DNA of 64,000 nucleotides from Bradyrhizobium canariense. Its GTDB lineage: Bacteria; Pseudomonadota; Alphaproteobacteria; Rhizobiales; Xanthobacteraceae. Each line of letters begins with the position of its first letter. The first letter of the stretch is position 1. The position numbers were made by a program, and so were the translations under genes. Location: contig NZ_LT629750.1 of the NCBI RefSeq assembly GCF_900105125.1, positions 3,906,001 to 3,970,000 of the forward strand. Direction: 5' to 3'. The notes below the pieces were generated by a model. The model was not told the origin of the DNA, searched no databases, and saw only the letters and a program-made list of their open reading frames with translations. Below, piece after piece: positions 39,273-48,161 of the stretch.

Positions 39273-40526
39273 ATGGCTACCTCGCAACGGCCCTGGTCGG
39301 TCGATCGACGGACCATTCTTAAAACGAGCGCCGCGATTGCTGCGGTGCAATTTTCATCCCCTTACATCATCAAGGCCCGCGGCGAGACGCCGGTGCGAAT
39401 CGGATTTGTCGATCCGCTGACCGGCGTTTATGCGGCGATTGCGCAAAACGAGGTGGTGGGCGCGAAATTCGCCACCGAAGAGATCAACAAGAAGGGCGGC
39501 ATCCTTGGCCGGCCGGTCGAACTGCTGGTTGAAGACTCGGCGAACGACGTCGGCACTGGCGTGCAGAAAACGCGCAAGCTGATCGAGCGCGATCAGGCCA
39601 ACTTCATCATCGGCGACGTGAATTCCGGCATTGCGATCGCGATGGCGCAGGTCACCAGCGAGAAGAAGGTTCTTCATATCGTCGGCGGCGGTCACACCGA
39701 TCCGATCACCGGGTCCAACTGCTCGTGGAACGTGTTCAGGGTCTGCAACTCCACCGCCATGGACGCCAATGCCATCGCCGCCACGCTGATGGAGAAGTTC
39801 GGCAAGAAATGGTACTTCCTGACGCCCGACTATGCCTACGGCCACTCGGTGCAGGCCGGCTTTGAAAAACTGCTGAAGGCCGCGGGCGGCACTTCCTCAG
39901 GCTCGCTGGTCCCGCTGGGTACCGCGGACTATTCGGCCTATCTGATCCAGGCCAAGGCCTACGGTCCGCAAGTCCTCATCAACGTCATGGGCGGCGGCGA
40001 CCAGGTATCGAGCCTCAAGCAATTCGTCCAGTTCGGCCTCGACAAGCAGATGGCCGTCGGCGGCACGCTGTTCGAGCTTGAGAGCATTCGGGCCGTGCCC
40101 GATGGCGCGCGCGTCGGCTGGTGGACCATGGAATGGTGGTGGGATCAGCCCGGCGTGCCGCATGTCGCCGAATTCAACGCCGCGATGAAGAACATCACCG
40201 GCGGCGCCGCCACCGCGCGCAACTGGTTCGGTTATGCATCGGTGCAAACGCTGGCGCTGGTTGCCAACCAGGAAAAGACGCTGGACGCGCCGAAGCTCGC
40301 GCATGCACTGGCCGGGTTCAAACTGCCCCCGGAAGTCGCGTTGCAACCGGGCGCGCCGGAATTCCGCGCCGGCGACCACGAATTGATGAGCACCGTGTTT
40401 GTCGGCGAGGCGCACCCGCCGCAGGGCGATCCCGACAAGATGTTCACCGTGAAAAATCCCGTGCCCGGCGAAAAAGCCGCCGGACCGGCGGAGGAAACCG
40501 GCTGCAAGATCCAGTGGCCGGCCTGA
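39273..40526 (+). CDS. Branched-chain-type ABC transporter substrate-binding protein
   Basis: 417 residues with GGGAGGA before the ATG. The N-terminus VDRRTILKTSAAIAAVQFSS carries twin Arg, so export may be through Tat. The periplasmic-binding fold type I starts PVRIGFVDPLTGVYAAIAQNEVVGAKFATEEINKKGGILGRPVELLVEDS, the usual LivJ/amide-binding pattern. Family members bind amino acids, amides, urea or aromatic acids. The next four genes encode its transporter, and an acyl-CoA ligase lies upstream, favouring a carboxylate ligand. Confidence 0.93.
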   Translation: MATSQRPWSVDRRTILKTSAAIAAVQFSSPYIIKARGETPVRIGFVDPLTGVYAAIAQNEVVGAKFATEEINKKGGILGRPVELLVEDSANDVGTGVQKTRKLIERDQANFIIGDVNSGIAIAMAQVTSEKKVLHIVGGGHTDPITGSNCSWNVFRVCNSTAMDANAIAATLMEKFGKKWYFLTPDYAYGHSVQAGFEKLLKAAGGTSSGSLVPLGTADYSAYLIQAKAYGPQVLINVMGGGDQVSSLKQFVQFGLDKQMAVGGTLFELESIRAVPDGARVGWWTMEWWWDQPGVPHVAEFNAAMKNITGGAATARNWFGYASVQTLALVANQEKTLDAPKLAHALAGFKLPPEVALQPGAPEFRAGDHELMSTVFVGEAHPPQGDPDKMFTVKNPVPGEKAAGPAEETGCKIQWPA

Positions 40527-40604
40527 CCTGAAGACGACACGGCGCCTGGTGCTGGCTTGCACCGGGCGCCCTTATCGCTCTCTTTGCTGTCTCTCCGGTG
40601 AATT

Positions 40605-41474
40605 ATGACGCTGCTTCTCCTGTTCAACATCACCAACGGGCTCATTGTCGGTGCCTTCTACGTGCTGATGGCGCTCGGCCTTTCCCTGATTCTCAACTTG
40701 AGCAACGTCATCAATTTCGCGCATGGCGGATTTCTGGTGATCGGCGGCTACATCGCCTATGCGATCACGCCATATGTCGGCTTTTGGGGCGCGTTACTGC
40801 TTGCGCCGCCACTGACAGCCATTATAGGGCTTGCGGTTGAACGCGTGCTGATCCGGCCGCTCTACGGACGCGATCCGCTCTACAGCCTGCTGCTCACCTT
40901 CGGCCTGGCGTTCATCATCGAGGACGGCACCCGCTTCATCTTCGGCGCGCAGGGCAAGCCGATGACCATTCCGGCGTTTCTGGCGCAGCCGCTGAGCAAT
41001 GATCTGTTCTTCATCACCTGGTACCGCCTTTTCATGGTGGCGGTGGTGGTGATCGCGGTGACCGGGCTATTCCTGCTGCTGCGTTATACGCGGCTCGGCA
41101 TTCGCATCCGTGCCGGCACGCTCGATCTCGAAACCGTCGCGGCGCTCGGCATCAATGTACAGATGCTGCGCTCGCTTAATTTTGCGGTCGGCATTTTCCT
41201 CGCGGGCCTCAGCGGCGTTCTGGCGGCCGGGCAACTCGGCCTCGAGCCGACCATGGGCACCGGCCTTCTGATGCCGAGCTTCATCGCCATCATCGTCGGC
41301 GGCATCGGCAGCCTGCCGGGAACGCTGATGGGCGGCTTGCTGATCGGGGTGGCGTCGGGACTGACAGCGGTATTTTTCCCAGCCGCCAGTGAAGCCGTGA
41401 TCTACGTCATGATGGCGGTCGTCCTCCTGATCCGCCCCCGTGGACTATTCGGCGAAGAAGGAATGCTGAGTTGA
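40605..41474 (+). CDS. ABC transporter permease, LivH type
   Basis: 289 residues with eight hydrophobic helices. GAFYVLMALGLSLILNLSNVINFAHGGFLVIGGYIAY is diagnostic for LivH. ALGINVQMLRSLNFAVGIFLAGLSGVLAAGQLGLEPTMGTGLLMPSFIAIIVGGIGSLPGTLMGGLLIG includes the EAA-like coupling loop. Its stop codon overlaps the TTG start of the next permease (TTGA). Confidence 0.95.
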   Translation: MTLLLLFNITNGLIVGAFYVLMALGLSLILNLSNVINFAHGGFLVIGGYIAYAITPYVGFWGALLLAPPLTAIIGLAVERVLIRPLYGRDPLYSLLLTFGLAFIIEDGTRFIFGAQGKPMTIPAFLAQPLSNDLFFITWYRLFMVAVVVIAVTGLFLLLRYTRLGIRIRAGTLDLETVAALGINVQMLRSLNFAVGIFLAGLSGVLAAGQLGLEPTMGTGLLMPSFIAIIVGGIGSLPGTLMGGLLIGVASGLTAVFFPAASEAVIYVMMAVVLLIRPRGLFGEEGMLS

Positions 41475-42424
41475 GCGCCGAACAAACCCGCAAGCTGATC
41501 GTCCTTGCGGCGATCTGGATCATCTTGCTGCTCGCACCCTATTGGATGGTGCCGCTCGGCGGCTATACCGCACTGGCGACCCGTGTCCTCGTGCTCGGGC
41601 TGGCTGCGATGTCGCTGAACTTCCTGCTGGGCTTTACCGGCGTGCTGTCGTTCGGTCATGCCGCCTATTTCGGCCTCGGCGCCTATGGCGCAGGACTGAC
41701 CCTGAAATACCTGGCGTTAAGCACGCCGCTCGCGCTGATCTGCGGAATACTTCTCGGCGGCCTTTGCGGCGCGATCCTGGGCACGCTGATCGTGCGACGG
41801 CGCGGCGTCTATTTTGCCATGGTGACGATCGCGTTCGGCCAGGTGTTCTACTACATCGCGTTTCAATGGAGTTCGCTGACCGGCGGTGACGACGGGCTGC
41901 GCGGCTTCTCGCGTCAGCCGATCGACCTCGGCCTGTTCAAGATCGATATCCTCTCCAGTCCCAATAATTTCTATTTCTTCGTGCTGTTTTGCTTCGCGCT
42001 GGCGGTCGGCGCCATGGGATTTATTTTGCGCTCGCCATTCGGCCGCACCATGATCGCGATCCGCGAGAACGAACGCCGCTCCCGTTTCCTTGGCATTCCC
42101 GTGGAACGTCACATCTGGATCGCGTTCACGCTGTCCTGCTTCTTCATGGGTTTTGCCGGCGCGCTCTATGCCCTCGTCAATAATTTCGCCGATCCGAGAG
42201 GGCTGCATTACAGCCAGTCCGGCGACTTCGTGATGATGGCCGTGATGGGCGGCATGCGAAACTTCTGGGGCCCGCTGCTCGGCGCCGCCGTTTTCGTGAT
42301 CCTGCAGGATTATCTGTCGAGCATCACGGTCAACTGGATGTCGTTCGTCGGACTCCTCTTTGTTCTCGTGGTGCTGTTCTTCCCGCGCGGACTGCTCGGC
42401 TTCCTGCAGAGGAGCAAGGCATGA
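41471..42424 (+). CDS. ABC transporter permease, LivM type
   Basis: 317 residues from a TTG start that overlaps the LivH stop by four bases, with AAGGAA upstream. Hydrophobic helices throughout; VLGLAAMSLNFLLGFTGVLSFGHAAYFGLGAYGAGL and RSPFGRTMIAIRENERRSRFLGIPVERHIWIAFTLSCFFMGFAGALYAL are the LivM hallmarks. It pairs with LivH to form the pore. The last bases overlap the next gene as ATGA. Confidence 0.95.
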   Translation: MSAEQTRKLIVLAAIWIILLLAPYWMVPLGGYTALATRVLVLGLAAMSLNFLLGFTGVLSFGHAAYFGLGAYGAGLTLKYLALSTPLALICGILLGGLCGAILGTLIVRRRGVYFAMVTIAFGQVFYYIAFQWSSLTGGDDGLRGFSRQPIDLGLFKIDILSSPNNFYFFVLFCFALAVGAMGFILRSPFGRTMIAIRENERRSRFLGIPVERHIWIAFTLSCFFMGFAGALYALVNNFADPRGLHYSQSGDFVMMAVMGGMRNFWGPLLGAAVFVILQDYLSSITVNWMSFVGLLFVLVVLFFPRGLLGFLQRSKA

Positions 42425-43170
42425 ACGTTCTCGAGATCCAGAATGTCACCAAGCGGTTCGGAAATCTGGTGGCCGTGCGCGATGTATCGCTGAACGTGGC
42501 GAAGGGCGAATTGTGCGCGATCATCGGGCCGAACGGCGCCGGCAAGACCACCTTCTTCAACCTGATCAGCGGATTTTTCCCGCCGACCTCGGGCGCCATC
42601 CGGTTCGACGGCCAGGACATCACGAAATTGTCGACCCATGAGCGCGTCACCCGCGGCATGGCCAGGACGTTCCAGATCACCGAGATTTTTCCCGAGTTGA
42701 CCGTGTTCGAAAACGTCCGCATCGCCGCCGAAGTGGCCGGCGGATATCGCCTGCGGCCCTGGATCAACCGTGCGGAAGCAGCAAAAATTCACCGGCGCGT
42801 CGAAGAAACGCTCAAGCTGGTGTCGCTGGAGGGCAAGACGGACAGGCTGGTCGGCGAACTTGCACATGGCGACCAGCGCGCCGCCGAAATCGCGATGGCG
42901 CTGGCGTTGCAGCCGCATCTGCTGCTGCTTGACGAGCCGACCGCCGGCATGGGCGATCAGGAAACCTATCAGATCACCCAATTGATCCGCCGCCTGCACC
43001 GCGACAACAATTACTCCATCGTGCTGATCGAACACGACATGCGCGTGGTATTTCATCTCGCCGACCGCATCTGCGTGCTCGATCAAGGCAGGATGCTGGC
43101 GCAGGGCACGCCGAAGGAAATCGCCGCCAACGAGACCGTTCAGGCCGCCTATCTGGGCACCGCCGCATGA
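42421..43170 (+). CDS. ABC transporter ATP-binding protein, LivG type
   Basis: 249 residues. Walker A IGPNGAGKTT, Q-loop region MARTFQITEIFPELTVFENVRIAAE, a diverged signature AHGDQRAAEIAMALALQ in place of LSGGQ, Walker B LLLLDEPTAGM and the switch His in LIEHDM. The C-terminus LAQGTPKEIAANETVQAAYLG is typical LivG. Start and stop overlap the neighbours by four bases. Confidence 0.95.
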   Translation: MNVLEIQNVTKRFGNLVAVRDVSLNVAKGELCAIIGPNGAGKTTFFNLISGFFPPTSGAIRFDGQDITKLSTHERVTRGMARTFQITEIFPELTVFENVRIAAEVAGGYRLRPWINRAEAAKIHRRVEETLKLVSLEGKTDRLVGELAHGDQRAAEIAMALALQPHLLLLDEPTAGMGDQETYQITQLIRRLHRDNNYSIVLIEHDMRVVFHLADRICVLDQGRMLAQGTPKEIAANETVQAAYLGTAA

Positions 43171-43889
43171 CATCAGCACTGACAGCCGAAGACCTCCATA
43201 CCTATTACGGCAAGAGCCATATCCTGCATGGCGTCAGTCTCGAGGTCGAAGAGGGCAAGATCACCGCGCTGCTCGGGCGCAACGGCGCCGGGAAGACAAC
43301 GACGCTGCGAAGCCTGATGGGCCTTACGCCGGCGCGCGAAGGCAAGATCACGATATTCGGCAAGGACACCACGCATTGGCCGACCTTCCGCATTGCCGCT
43401 GAGGGCGTGGGCTTTGTGCCCGAAGGCCGACGCATCTTCGCCAACCTCAGCGTCGAGGAAAATCTCAAGGTTCCGCTTGAGCGCCCAGGTCCGTGGACCA
43501 TCGCGCGGATCTACCAGCTGTTTCCGCGCCTGGAGGAGCGCAGGCTGAACCGCGGCCGGCAGCTTTCCGGTGGCGAGCAGGAAATGCTGTCGATCGCGCG
43601 CGCGTTGCTGCTCAACCCGAGACTCCTGATTCTTGACGAGCCGTCACAAGGGTTGGCACCGCTGATCGTGCGCGAGGTGTTCCGCATCGTCCAGCAGATG
43701 AAGACCGAGGGCATCTCGGTTCTGCTGGTCGAACAGAATGCGCGGATGAGCCTGGAAATCGCCGACAACGCCTATGTGCTGGATGACGGCATCGTGGTCT
43801 ATTCTGGCACGGCCCGCGAACTCGCGGCCGACGAGGCGCGGGTCCGCTCGCTCGCCGGCGCCAGCGCCGAGGAATGGACGATCGCTTAA
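43167..43889 (+). CDS. ABC transporter ATP-binding protein, LivF type
   Basis: 240 residues starting with an ATGA overlap. Walker A LGRNGAGKTT, signature QLSGGEQEMLSIARALL, Walker B LLILDEPSQGLAP and the switch region LLVEQNARMSLEIAD. The motif FVPEGRRIFANLSVEENLKVP is the LivF-specific block. It completes the five-gene Liv-type importer. Confidence 0.95.
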   Translation: MTSALTAEDLHTYYGKSHILHGVSLEVEEGKITALLGRNGAGKTTTLRSLMGLTPAREGKITIFGKDTTHWPTFRIAAEGVGFVPEGRRIFANLSVEENLKVPLERPGPWTIARIYQLFPRLEERRLNRGRQLSGGEQEMLSIARALLLNPRLLILDEPSQGLAPLIVREVFRIVQQMKTEGISVLLVEQNARMSLEIADNAYVLDDGIVVYSGTARELAADEARVRSLAGASAEEWTIA

Positions 43890-43999
43890 GCCCTCGTTCA
43901 CGGCGCCGGTCTTTCGTCCAGCGTGCTTTGCCGTTACAATTGCCGGATGGTCATTTGCGGCAGCCCTATCATCCCGGCGCATCACGGCTCGATTCACAC

Positions 44000-44797
44000 A
44001 TGAAGGCACGGGCAAGCAACTTCGTGATCGGGGCGACGACGCTCATTGTGATCGCCGCGGCGTTCGTCGGCTTTCTCGGTTTGCGGAAAATCCATGCGAT
44101 CCAGCAGCGCGGCCCGCTCCGCGTGGTCTTTGAAGGCTCCGCGGCCGGCGTGGTCAAAGGCGGCAGCGTGAACTTCGACGGCGTCCAGGTCGGCGAAGTG
44201 ATGTCCGTCAAGCTCGACGGGCCCCGCAAGATCGTTGCCCTTACCATGATCGATAACAGTGCCCCGATCCGCAGGGATACGGTGGTGGGCCTCGAAGCCC
44301 AGGGGTTGACCGGCGTGATGGCGATATCATTGACGGGTGGCGCGCCGGCGGCGCCGCCGGTGCCGCTCGATGAGGACGGCATTCCGACACTCTCGGCCGA
44401 CCTGTCGGAGGCGCAATCGATCCGCGACACGCTGCACAACGTCGATCACGTCCTGGTCGACAACCGCGACGCCATCAAGGATACGATGCGCAATTTCGAA
44501 ACCTATACGGCGACGTTGGCCGATAAAGGCGACGAGATCGACAGCGTCATGCGCAAGGCGGATACGGCGTTTGCGAGCTTCGACAGTGCGATGACGAAGA
44601 TCGACAACGTCATTCCTGAACTTTCCAGGGGCAAGGACGGCGAACTGTATCAAAAGCTGCGCTCGATCCATGAGCTGGCCGAGAGCTTCAAGAAGCGCTC
44701 AGCCACCTTCATGGAGGACGGCCGCCGAACGCTGCTCGATGTCAGCGACGGCGCCAACGCGATGGGCCGCAAATTCGGACCGGTAAAGCAGCCGTGA
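44000..44797 (+). CDS. MlaD/MCE domain protein
   Basis: 265 residues from the ATG at 44000; an earlier in-frame start overlapping LivF lacks MCE character. One N-terminal membrane helix (NFVIGATTLIVIAAAFVGFLGL) is followed by one MCE domain (GPLRVVFEGSAAGVVKGGSVNFDGVQVGEVMSVKL, NSAPIRRDTVVGLEAQGLTGVMAISLTGG). A helical tail (SEAQSIRDTLHNVDHVLVDNRDAIKDTMRNFETYTATLADKGDEIDS) follows, as in lipid-transport proteins. It is likely periplasmic, anchored in the inner membrane. No cognate MlaE/MlaF genes are adjacent, which is unusual. Confidence 0.9.
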   Translation: MKARASNFVIGATTLIVIAAAFVGFLGLRKIHAIQQRGPLRVVFEGSAAGVVKGGSVNFDGVQVGEVMSVKLDGPRKIVALTMIDNSAPIRRDTVVGLEAQGLTGVMAISLTGGAPAAPPVPLDEDGIPTLSADLSEAQSIRDTLHNVDHVLVDNRDAIKDTMRNFETYTATLADKGDEIDSVMRKADTAFASFDSAMTKIDNVIPELSRGKDGELYQKLRSIHELAESFKKRSATFMEDGRRTLLDVSDGANAMGRKFGPVKQP

Positions 44798-44837
44798 AGA
44801 TCTGATCGTCGCAGGCCCTCGAAGCAACCGGTTGCGC

Positions 44838-46778
44838 TCAATGGCCCCGGATCAGACGCGGCACCGCGAGCGTGAACCAGGGGACAAAAGCCACGACCAA
44901 CACCCCGATGATCAAGACCGCCAGATAGGGCAGCATCGCCCGGCTGGTGGCTTCAAGACGGCTCTCCGACACGGTGCAGGAGACGTAGAAGCCGATGCCG
45001 ATCGGCGGGATGAAGATTCCCACCCCCATCGCGAGGATCATGATCATGCTGTAGTGGATGATGTCGATGCCATACTGGCCGGCGATCGGCATCAGCAGCG
45101 GCCCAAGGATGATCAGCGCCGGAAGTCCCTCCAGCAGCGATCCCACCACGATCAGCAGCACGATCGAGCCGAGAATGAACACGGTGCGGTTATCACCGAG
45201 CGAATGCAGGATCATCGCGAGATTGGACGGCAGGTTGGCAGCGGTCAGCGTCCAGGCAAAGGAGAAAGCGGCAGCGATGATGAAAAGCACCATTCCCGCC
45301 AGCAGGCAGGATTCCACCGCGATTTGGTACAGCGCTTTGAGATCGACAGCGCGATAGATGACGAAAGCCAAAATCAATCCATACAGCACCGCAACGCTGG
45401 AAACTTCGGTCGGCGTCGCAACGCCAAAACGGATGCCGATCACCATGATGACCGGCATCACCAGCGGCAGCACGGCGCCGCCGGTCGCCCGCAGCAATTC
45501 GGCCGAGGTCGCCCGCGGCGCGGAAGCCATGTTGTCGCGCCGCGACAACACATAGTTGAGCACCATCAGCAATAGCGCGATCACAGCGGCCGGCATCAGG
45601 CCCGCGATAAACAATGTCCCGATCGAAATCGGCGCCACCGATCCCAACACCAGCATGGCAAGGCTCGGCGGAATCGTCTCCGACATCGCGGCCGATGACG
45701 CCAGCACGGCGGCGCCCTGCTCGGGCCTGTAGCCCTGCCGCTTCAACTCGCGGCGCAGCACCGATCCGACCGCGACGACATCGGCGATCTTCGAGCCGGA
45801 AATTCCTGACACCATGTAGATCGTCAGCACCACGACCTGCAGCAGCCCGCCGCGCATGTGGCCGACCAGCGTCATGGCGAAGCGCACGAGACGGAGGCTG
45901 ATCCCGCCCTTCTCCATGATCAGGCCGGCCCAGATAAAGAACGGCAGCGTGAGCAGGATGTAATTGCTGGTGCCGTCAAACGTGTTCTGCGCGACCGCGA
46001 TCAGCGGGGCGACGCCGCTGATCAGGAGGAACGTGAGCGAACCCAGCAGCATGGCAAAGCTGACGGGCAGTCCGAGCAGGACCGCCAGCAAAAATGCGAT
46101 CAGCATGACGCCGAGCGCCGCGCCGTTATCGAGATGCAGCGAAGGCACGACGCTGATCGCATAAACCAGCCCGACCAAGAGCGCGACGGCGCAGGCCACC
46201 GGAACCACGGCACGCAGCGCATAGACATAAAGCAGACGCTCGACGGCGAACAATGCGGTGAGCGCGAGTCCCACCGTCAGCGGCAATACCAGCCACGCCG
46301 CGTTGATCTGCAGGATCGGCGTATTCGACGTTGCCGAAATCGACAGCAGGTCAAGCGAGACATATCCCACCACGACAGCGGCAACCAGAACCAGCAGATC
46401 AATCCCGATCGCAAACGACGATCGCCATTGTGGCGAGAACTTTCCGGTCAAGAATTCCACGGTGGTATGATGGCGGGCGCGAAACGCCAGCGCGCCGCCG
46501 ACGAACGCGGTCAGCGACAGAAACAGCTTTGCGGCTTCGTCGGCCCACAACAGCGACTCGTCGAACCAGAAGCGCGAAACGATTCCGGTCAGAACGATTG
46601 CGAGCTGGAGCACGAGCGCGATCACCAGGATCGCGCGAAAAGCATAATCCAACCCGTTCAGCGCGGCGCGGATCCGATCCGCGACCGGGCCGCGCTTGAC
46701 CGCGGATTCCTCCGGATCAATAGACCCGGGCAGGTGTGCGAGCTCGCCGTCGGAAAGCAGCGCCAGCGGCTCAGGCAT
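44838..46778 (-). CDS. TRAP transporter permease, fused DctQ-DctM
   Basis: 646 residues. The small-subunit (DctQ) part covers about residues 35-190 (IVSRFWFDESLLWADEAAKLFLSLTAFVGGALAFRARHHTTVEFL), a linker of two helices follows, and the large-subunit (DctM) part runs from about 215 to the end (LPVSFAMLLGSLTFLLI, GISGSKIADVVAVGSVL, AMSETIPPSLAMLVLGSVAPISIGTLFIAGLMPA, MGVGIFIPPIGIGFYVSC). It uses the Na+ gradient to import an organic acid. The ATG overlaps the DctP gene by eight bases. Confidence 0.95.
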   Translation of the reverse strand: MPEPLALLSDGELAHLPGSIDPEESAVKRGPVADRIRAALNGLDYAFRAILVIALVLQLAIVLTGIVSRFWFDESLLWADEAAKLFLSLTAFVGGALAFRARHHTTVEFLTGKFSPQWRSSFAIGIDLLVLVAAVVVGYVSLDLLSISATSNTPILQINAAWLVLPLTVGLALTALFAVERLLYVYALRAVVPVACAVALLVGLVYAISVVPSLHLDNGAALGVMLIAFLLAVLLGLPVSFAMLLGSLTFLLISGVAPLIAVAQNTFDGTSNYILLTLPFFIWAGLIMEKGGISLRLVRFAMTLVGHMRGGLLQVVVLTIYMVSGISGSKIADVVAVGSVLRRELKRQGYRPEQGAAVLASSAAMSETIPPSLAMLVLGSVAPISIGTLFIAGLMPAAVIALLLMVLNYVLSRRDNMASAPRATSAELLRATGGAVLPLVMPVIMVIGIRFGVATPTEVSSVAVLYGLILAFVIYRAVDLKALYQIAVESCLLAGMVLFIIAAAFSFAWTLTAANLPSNLAMILHSLGDNRTVFILGSIVLLIVVGSLLEGLPALIILGPLLMPIAGQYGIDIIHYSMIMILAMGVGIFIPPIGIGFYVSCTVSESRLEATSRAMLPYLAVLIIGVLVVAFVPWFTLAVPRLIRGH

Positions 46779-47781
46779 GCCCGGCTTCCCGCAGGACGCT
46801 ATCGTACAGATCGGCCCCGATAATGTCCTTGAATTGCGGGTAAACGCTCTCCGTAGCCTTGAGATAATGCTCGCGGTTGACCTCGACGATGGTCATGCCC
46901 TTGGTCTTGTAGCGCTGGGCGATCTCGTCGCTCTTGGTGGCAATCGTCATCCGCCAGTCCTTGGTAAGGTTGACGCTTGCGGCGCGAATCGCCTCCTGCG
47001 CGTCCTTGGGCAGCGCGTCGAACTTGGACTTGCTCGCCATCATGACACCGACATTGTAGACCTGATTGGTCATGTTGATGGTGTTGACGATCTCGTCGTG
47101 CTTGGTCGCGGCGAGCGAAATCATCGGCGTCTCGACCGCATCGATAACGCGCTGTGACAGCGCGAGATAGACTTCGGTCAGGTCGATCGCGACCGGGCTC
47201 GCGCCCAGGGTGCGGAAGGTCGAAGCGAAAATGGCGCCCGGCTGCACCCGGATTTTCAGTCCCTTCATGTCACCGGGCTCGGGGATCTTTTTGTCGATGG
47301 TCGACACCACACGCCATCCCCAATGGCCGTAGCCGAGACCATAGATGCCCTTCGACGGCAGCATATCGAGCAGCTTGCCGCCGGTCGGTCCATCGAGCAA
47401 TTTCTCGGCTGACGCGGCGTCCGAAAACAGGAACGGCAGATCGACGACCTGGAATTTCGGAAATATCGTGTCGATGAATCCCGATGTGTGCGCGCAGAAA
47501 TCGATGATTCCGGTCTGAAGGCCGGTCAGGATGTTGGTGCCGCTGCCGAGCTGGCCGATGCTGAACACCTGAATTTCGATGGCGCCGGAGGTACGCTTCG
47601 AAACATCGTCGGAAAAGCGCTTGAGCACATCATAGAGCGGATGGCTCTGCGTGTCGGCGAAGGTCAGCTTCAGCGTATGGGTGGGCGTCGCGGCCCAGCC
47701 GGTCCGCCCGATGAAGGGCATCGCCACCGACGCCGCAATGCCAGACGCGCCGATCTTCAGAAGCTTGCGTCGTTCGATCAT
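46771..47781 (-). CDS. TRAP transporter substrate-binding protein, DctP family
   Basis: 336 residues from the ATG at 47781 (GGGAGA nine bases upstream); the longer frame adds 73 basic residues. The leader MIERRKLLKIGASGIAASVAMPFIGRTGWAA has twin Arg, so export may use Tat. The mature part starts HTLKLTFADTQSHPLYDVLKRFSDDVSKRTSGAIEIQVF. KGLKIRVQPGAIFASTFRTLGASPVAIDLTEVYLALSQRVIDAVE has the conserved Arg that holds the substrate carboxylate. It overlaps the permease gene. Confidence 0.95.
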   Translation of the reverse strand: MIERRKLLKIGASGIAASVAMPFIGRTGWAATPTHTLKLTFADTQSHPLYDVLKRFSDDVSKRTSGAIEIQVFSIGQLGSGTNILTGLQTGIIDFCAHTSGFIDTIFPKFQVVDLPFLFSDAASAEKLLDGPTGGKLLDMLPSKGIYGLGYGHWGWRVVSTIDKKIPEPGDMKGLKIRVQPGAIFASTFRTLGASPVAIDLTEVYLALSQRVIDAVETPMISLAATKHDEIVNTINMTNQVYNVGVMMASKSKFDALPKDAQEAIRAASVNLTKDWRMTIATKSDEIAQRYKTKGMTIVEVNREHYLKATESVYPQFKDIIGADLYDSVLREAGHA

Positions 47782-48161
47782 GATGATGTTTCTCCCTGAT
47801 ATCTTTTTGGTTTTTATGCACGTCGCTTTTCGGATCGCCCAGTAGCACGAGTTTTGGCCGATGCCTATCGTCTCGTGGCATCGACATTGGTATTGCCGCC
47901 GCCTCTTCCGGTTGGCCCGGCCTTTTGTCGAGCTCTGGTTGCGCCGCCTGGTTATTCCCTTTTGAAGCTTGTTCTGATCGACGAGGAACGCCTTGCACAA
48001 GCGGGGCGTCGCGGATTCGAGGAAGCGGCGTACATCGAGCGGCAGCAGCCCCGTATTGCAGCCGTCAAATGAAGAGGCCGCCTGTTAAGGCGGCCTCCGA
48101 GAGTAAATGAAAGGGGCTTCCAGATCGCGCGGCTCAGCCACAACCTGGCGATCTAGCAGCG
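47782..48161. other. Gap between DctP gene and amidohydrolase gene
   Basis: 380 bases without a convincing gene. Open frames on either strand lack a ribosome-binding site and resemble no family. The only structure seen is the terminator at 48074-48097, so the TRAP genes probably have their own promoter in the remaining 290 bases. Confidence 0.6.
48074..48097 (-). terminator. Terminator after the amidohydrolase gene
   Basis: Perfect 9-bp stem GAGGCCGCC/GGCGGCCTC with a 6-base loop, 65 bases after the stop on the minus strand, followed by TTCATTTG. Confidence 0.75.

Noticed and set aside
44824..44835. Perfect 12-bp palindrome GCAACCGGTTGC between convergent genes
   Set aside because: No loop and no T run; too short to call a terminator and no regulator is implied at a convergent site.
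47782..48000. 73-residue N-terminal extension of DctP
   Set aside because: It is basic and lacks export character; the internal ATG at 47781 has a good ribosome-binding site and starts a normal leader.
47854..48072. Short plus-strand open frame between DctP and the amidohydrolase
   Set aside because: No ribosome-binding site, no family resemblance, and it ends in the terminator of the opposite strand.
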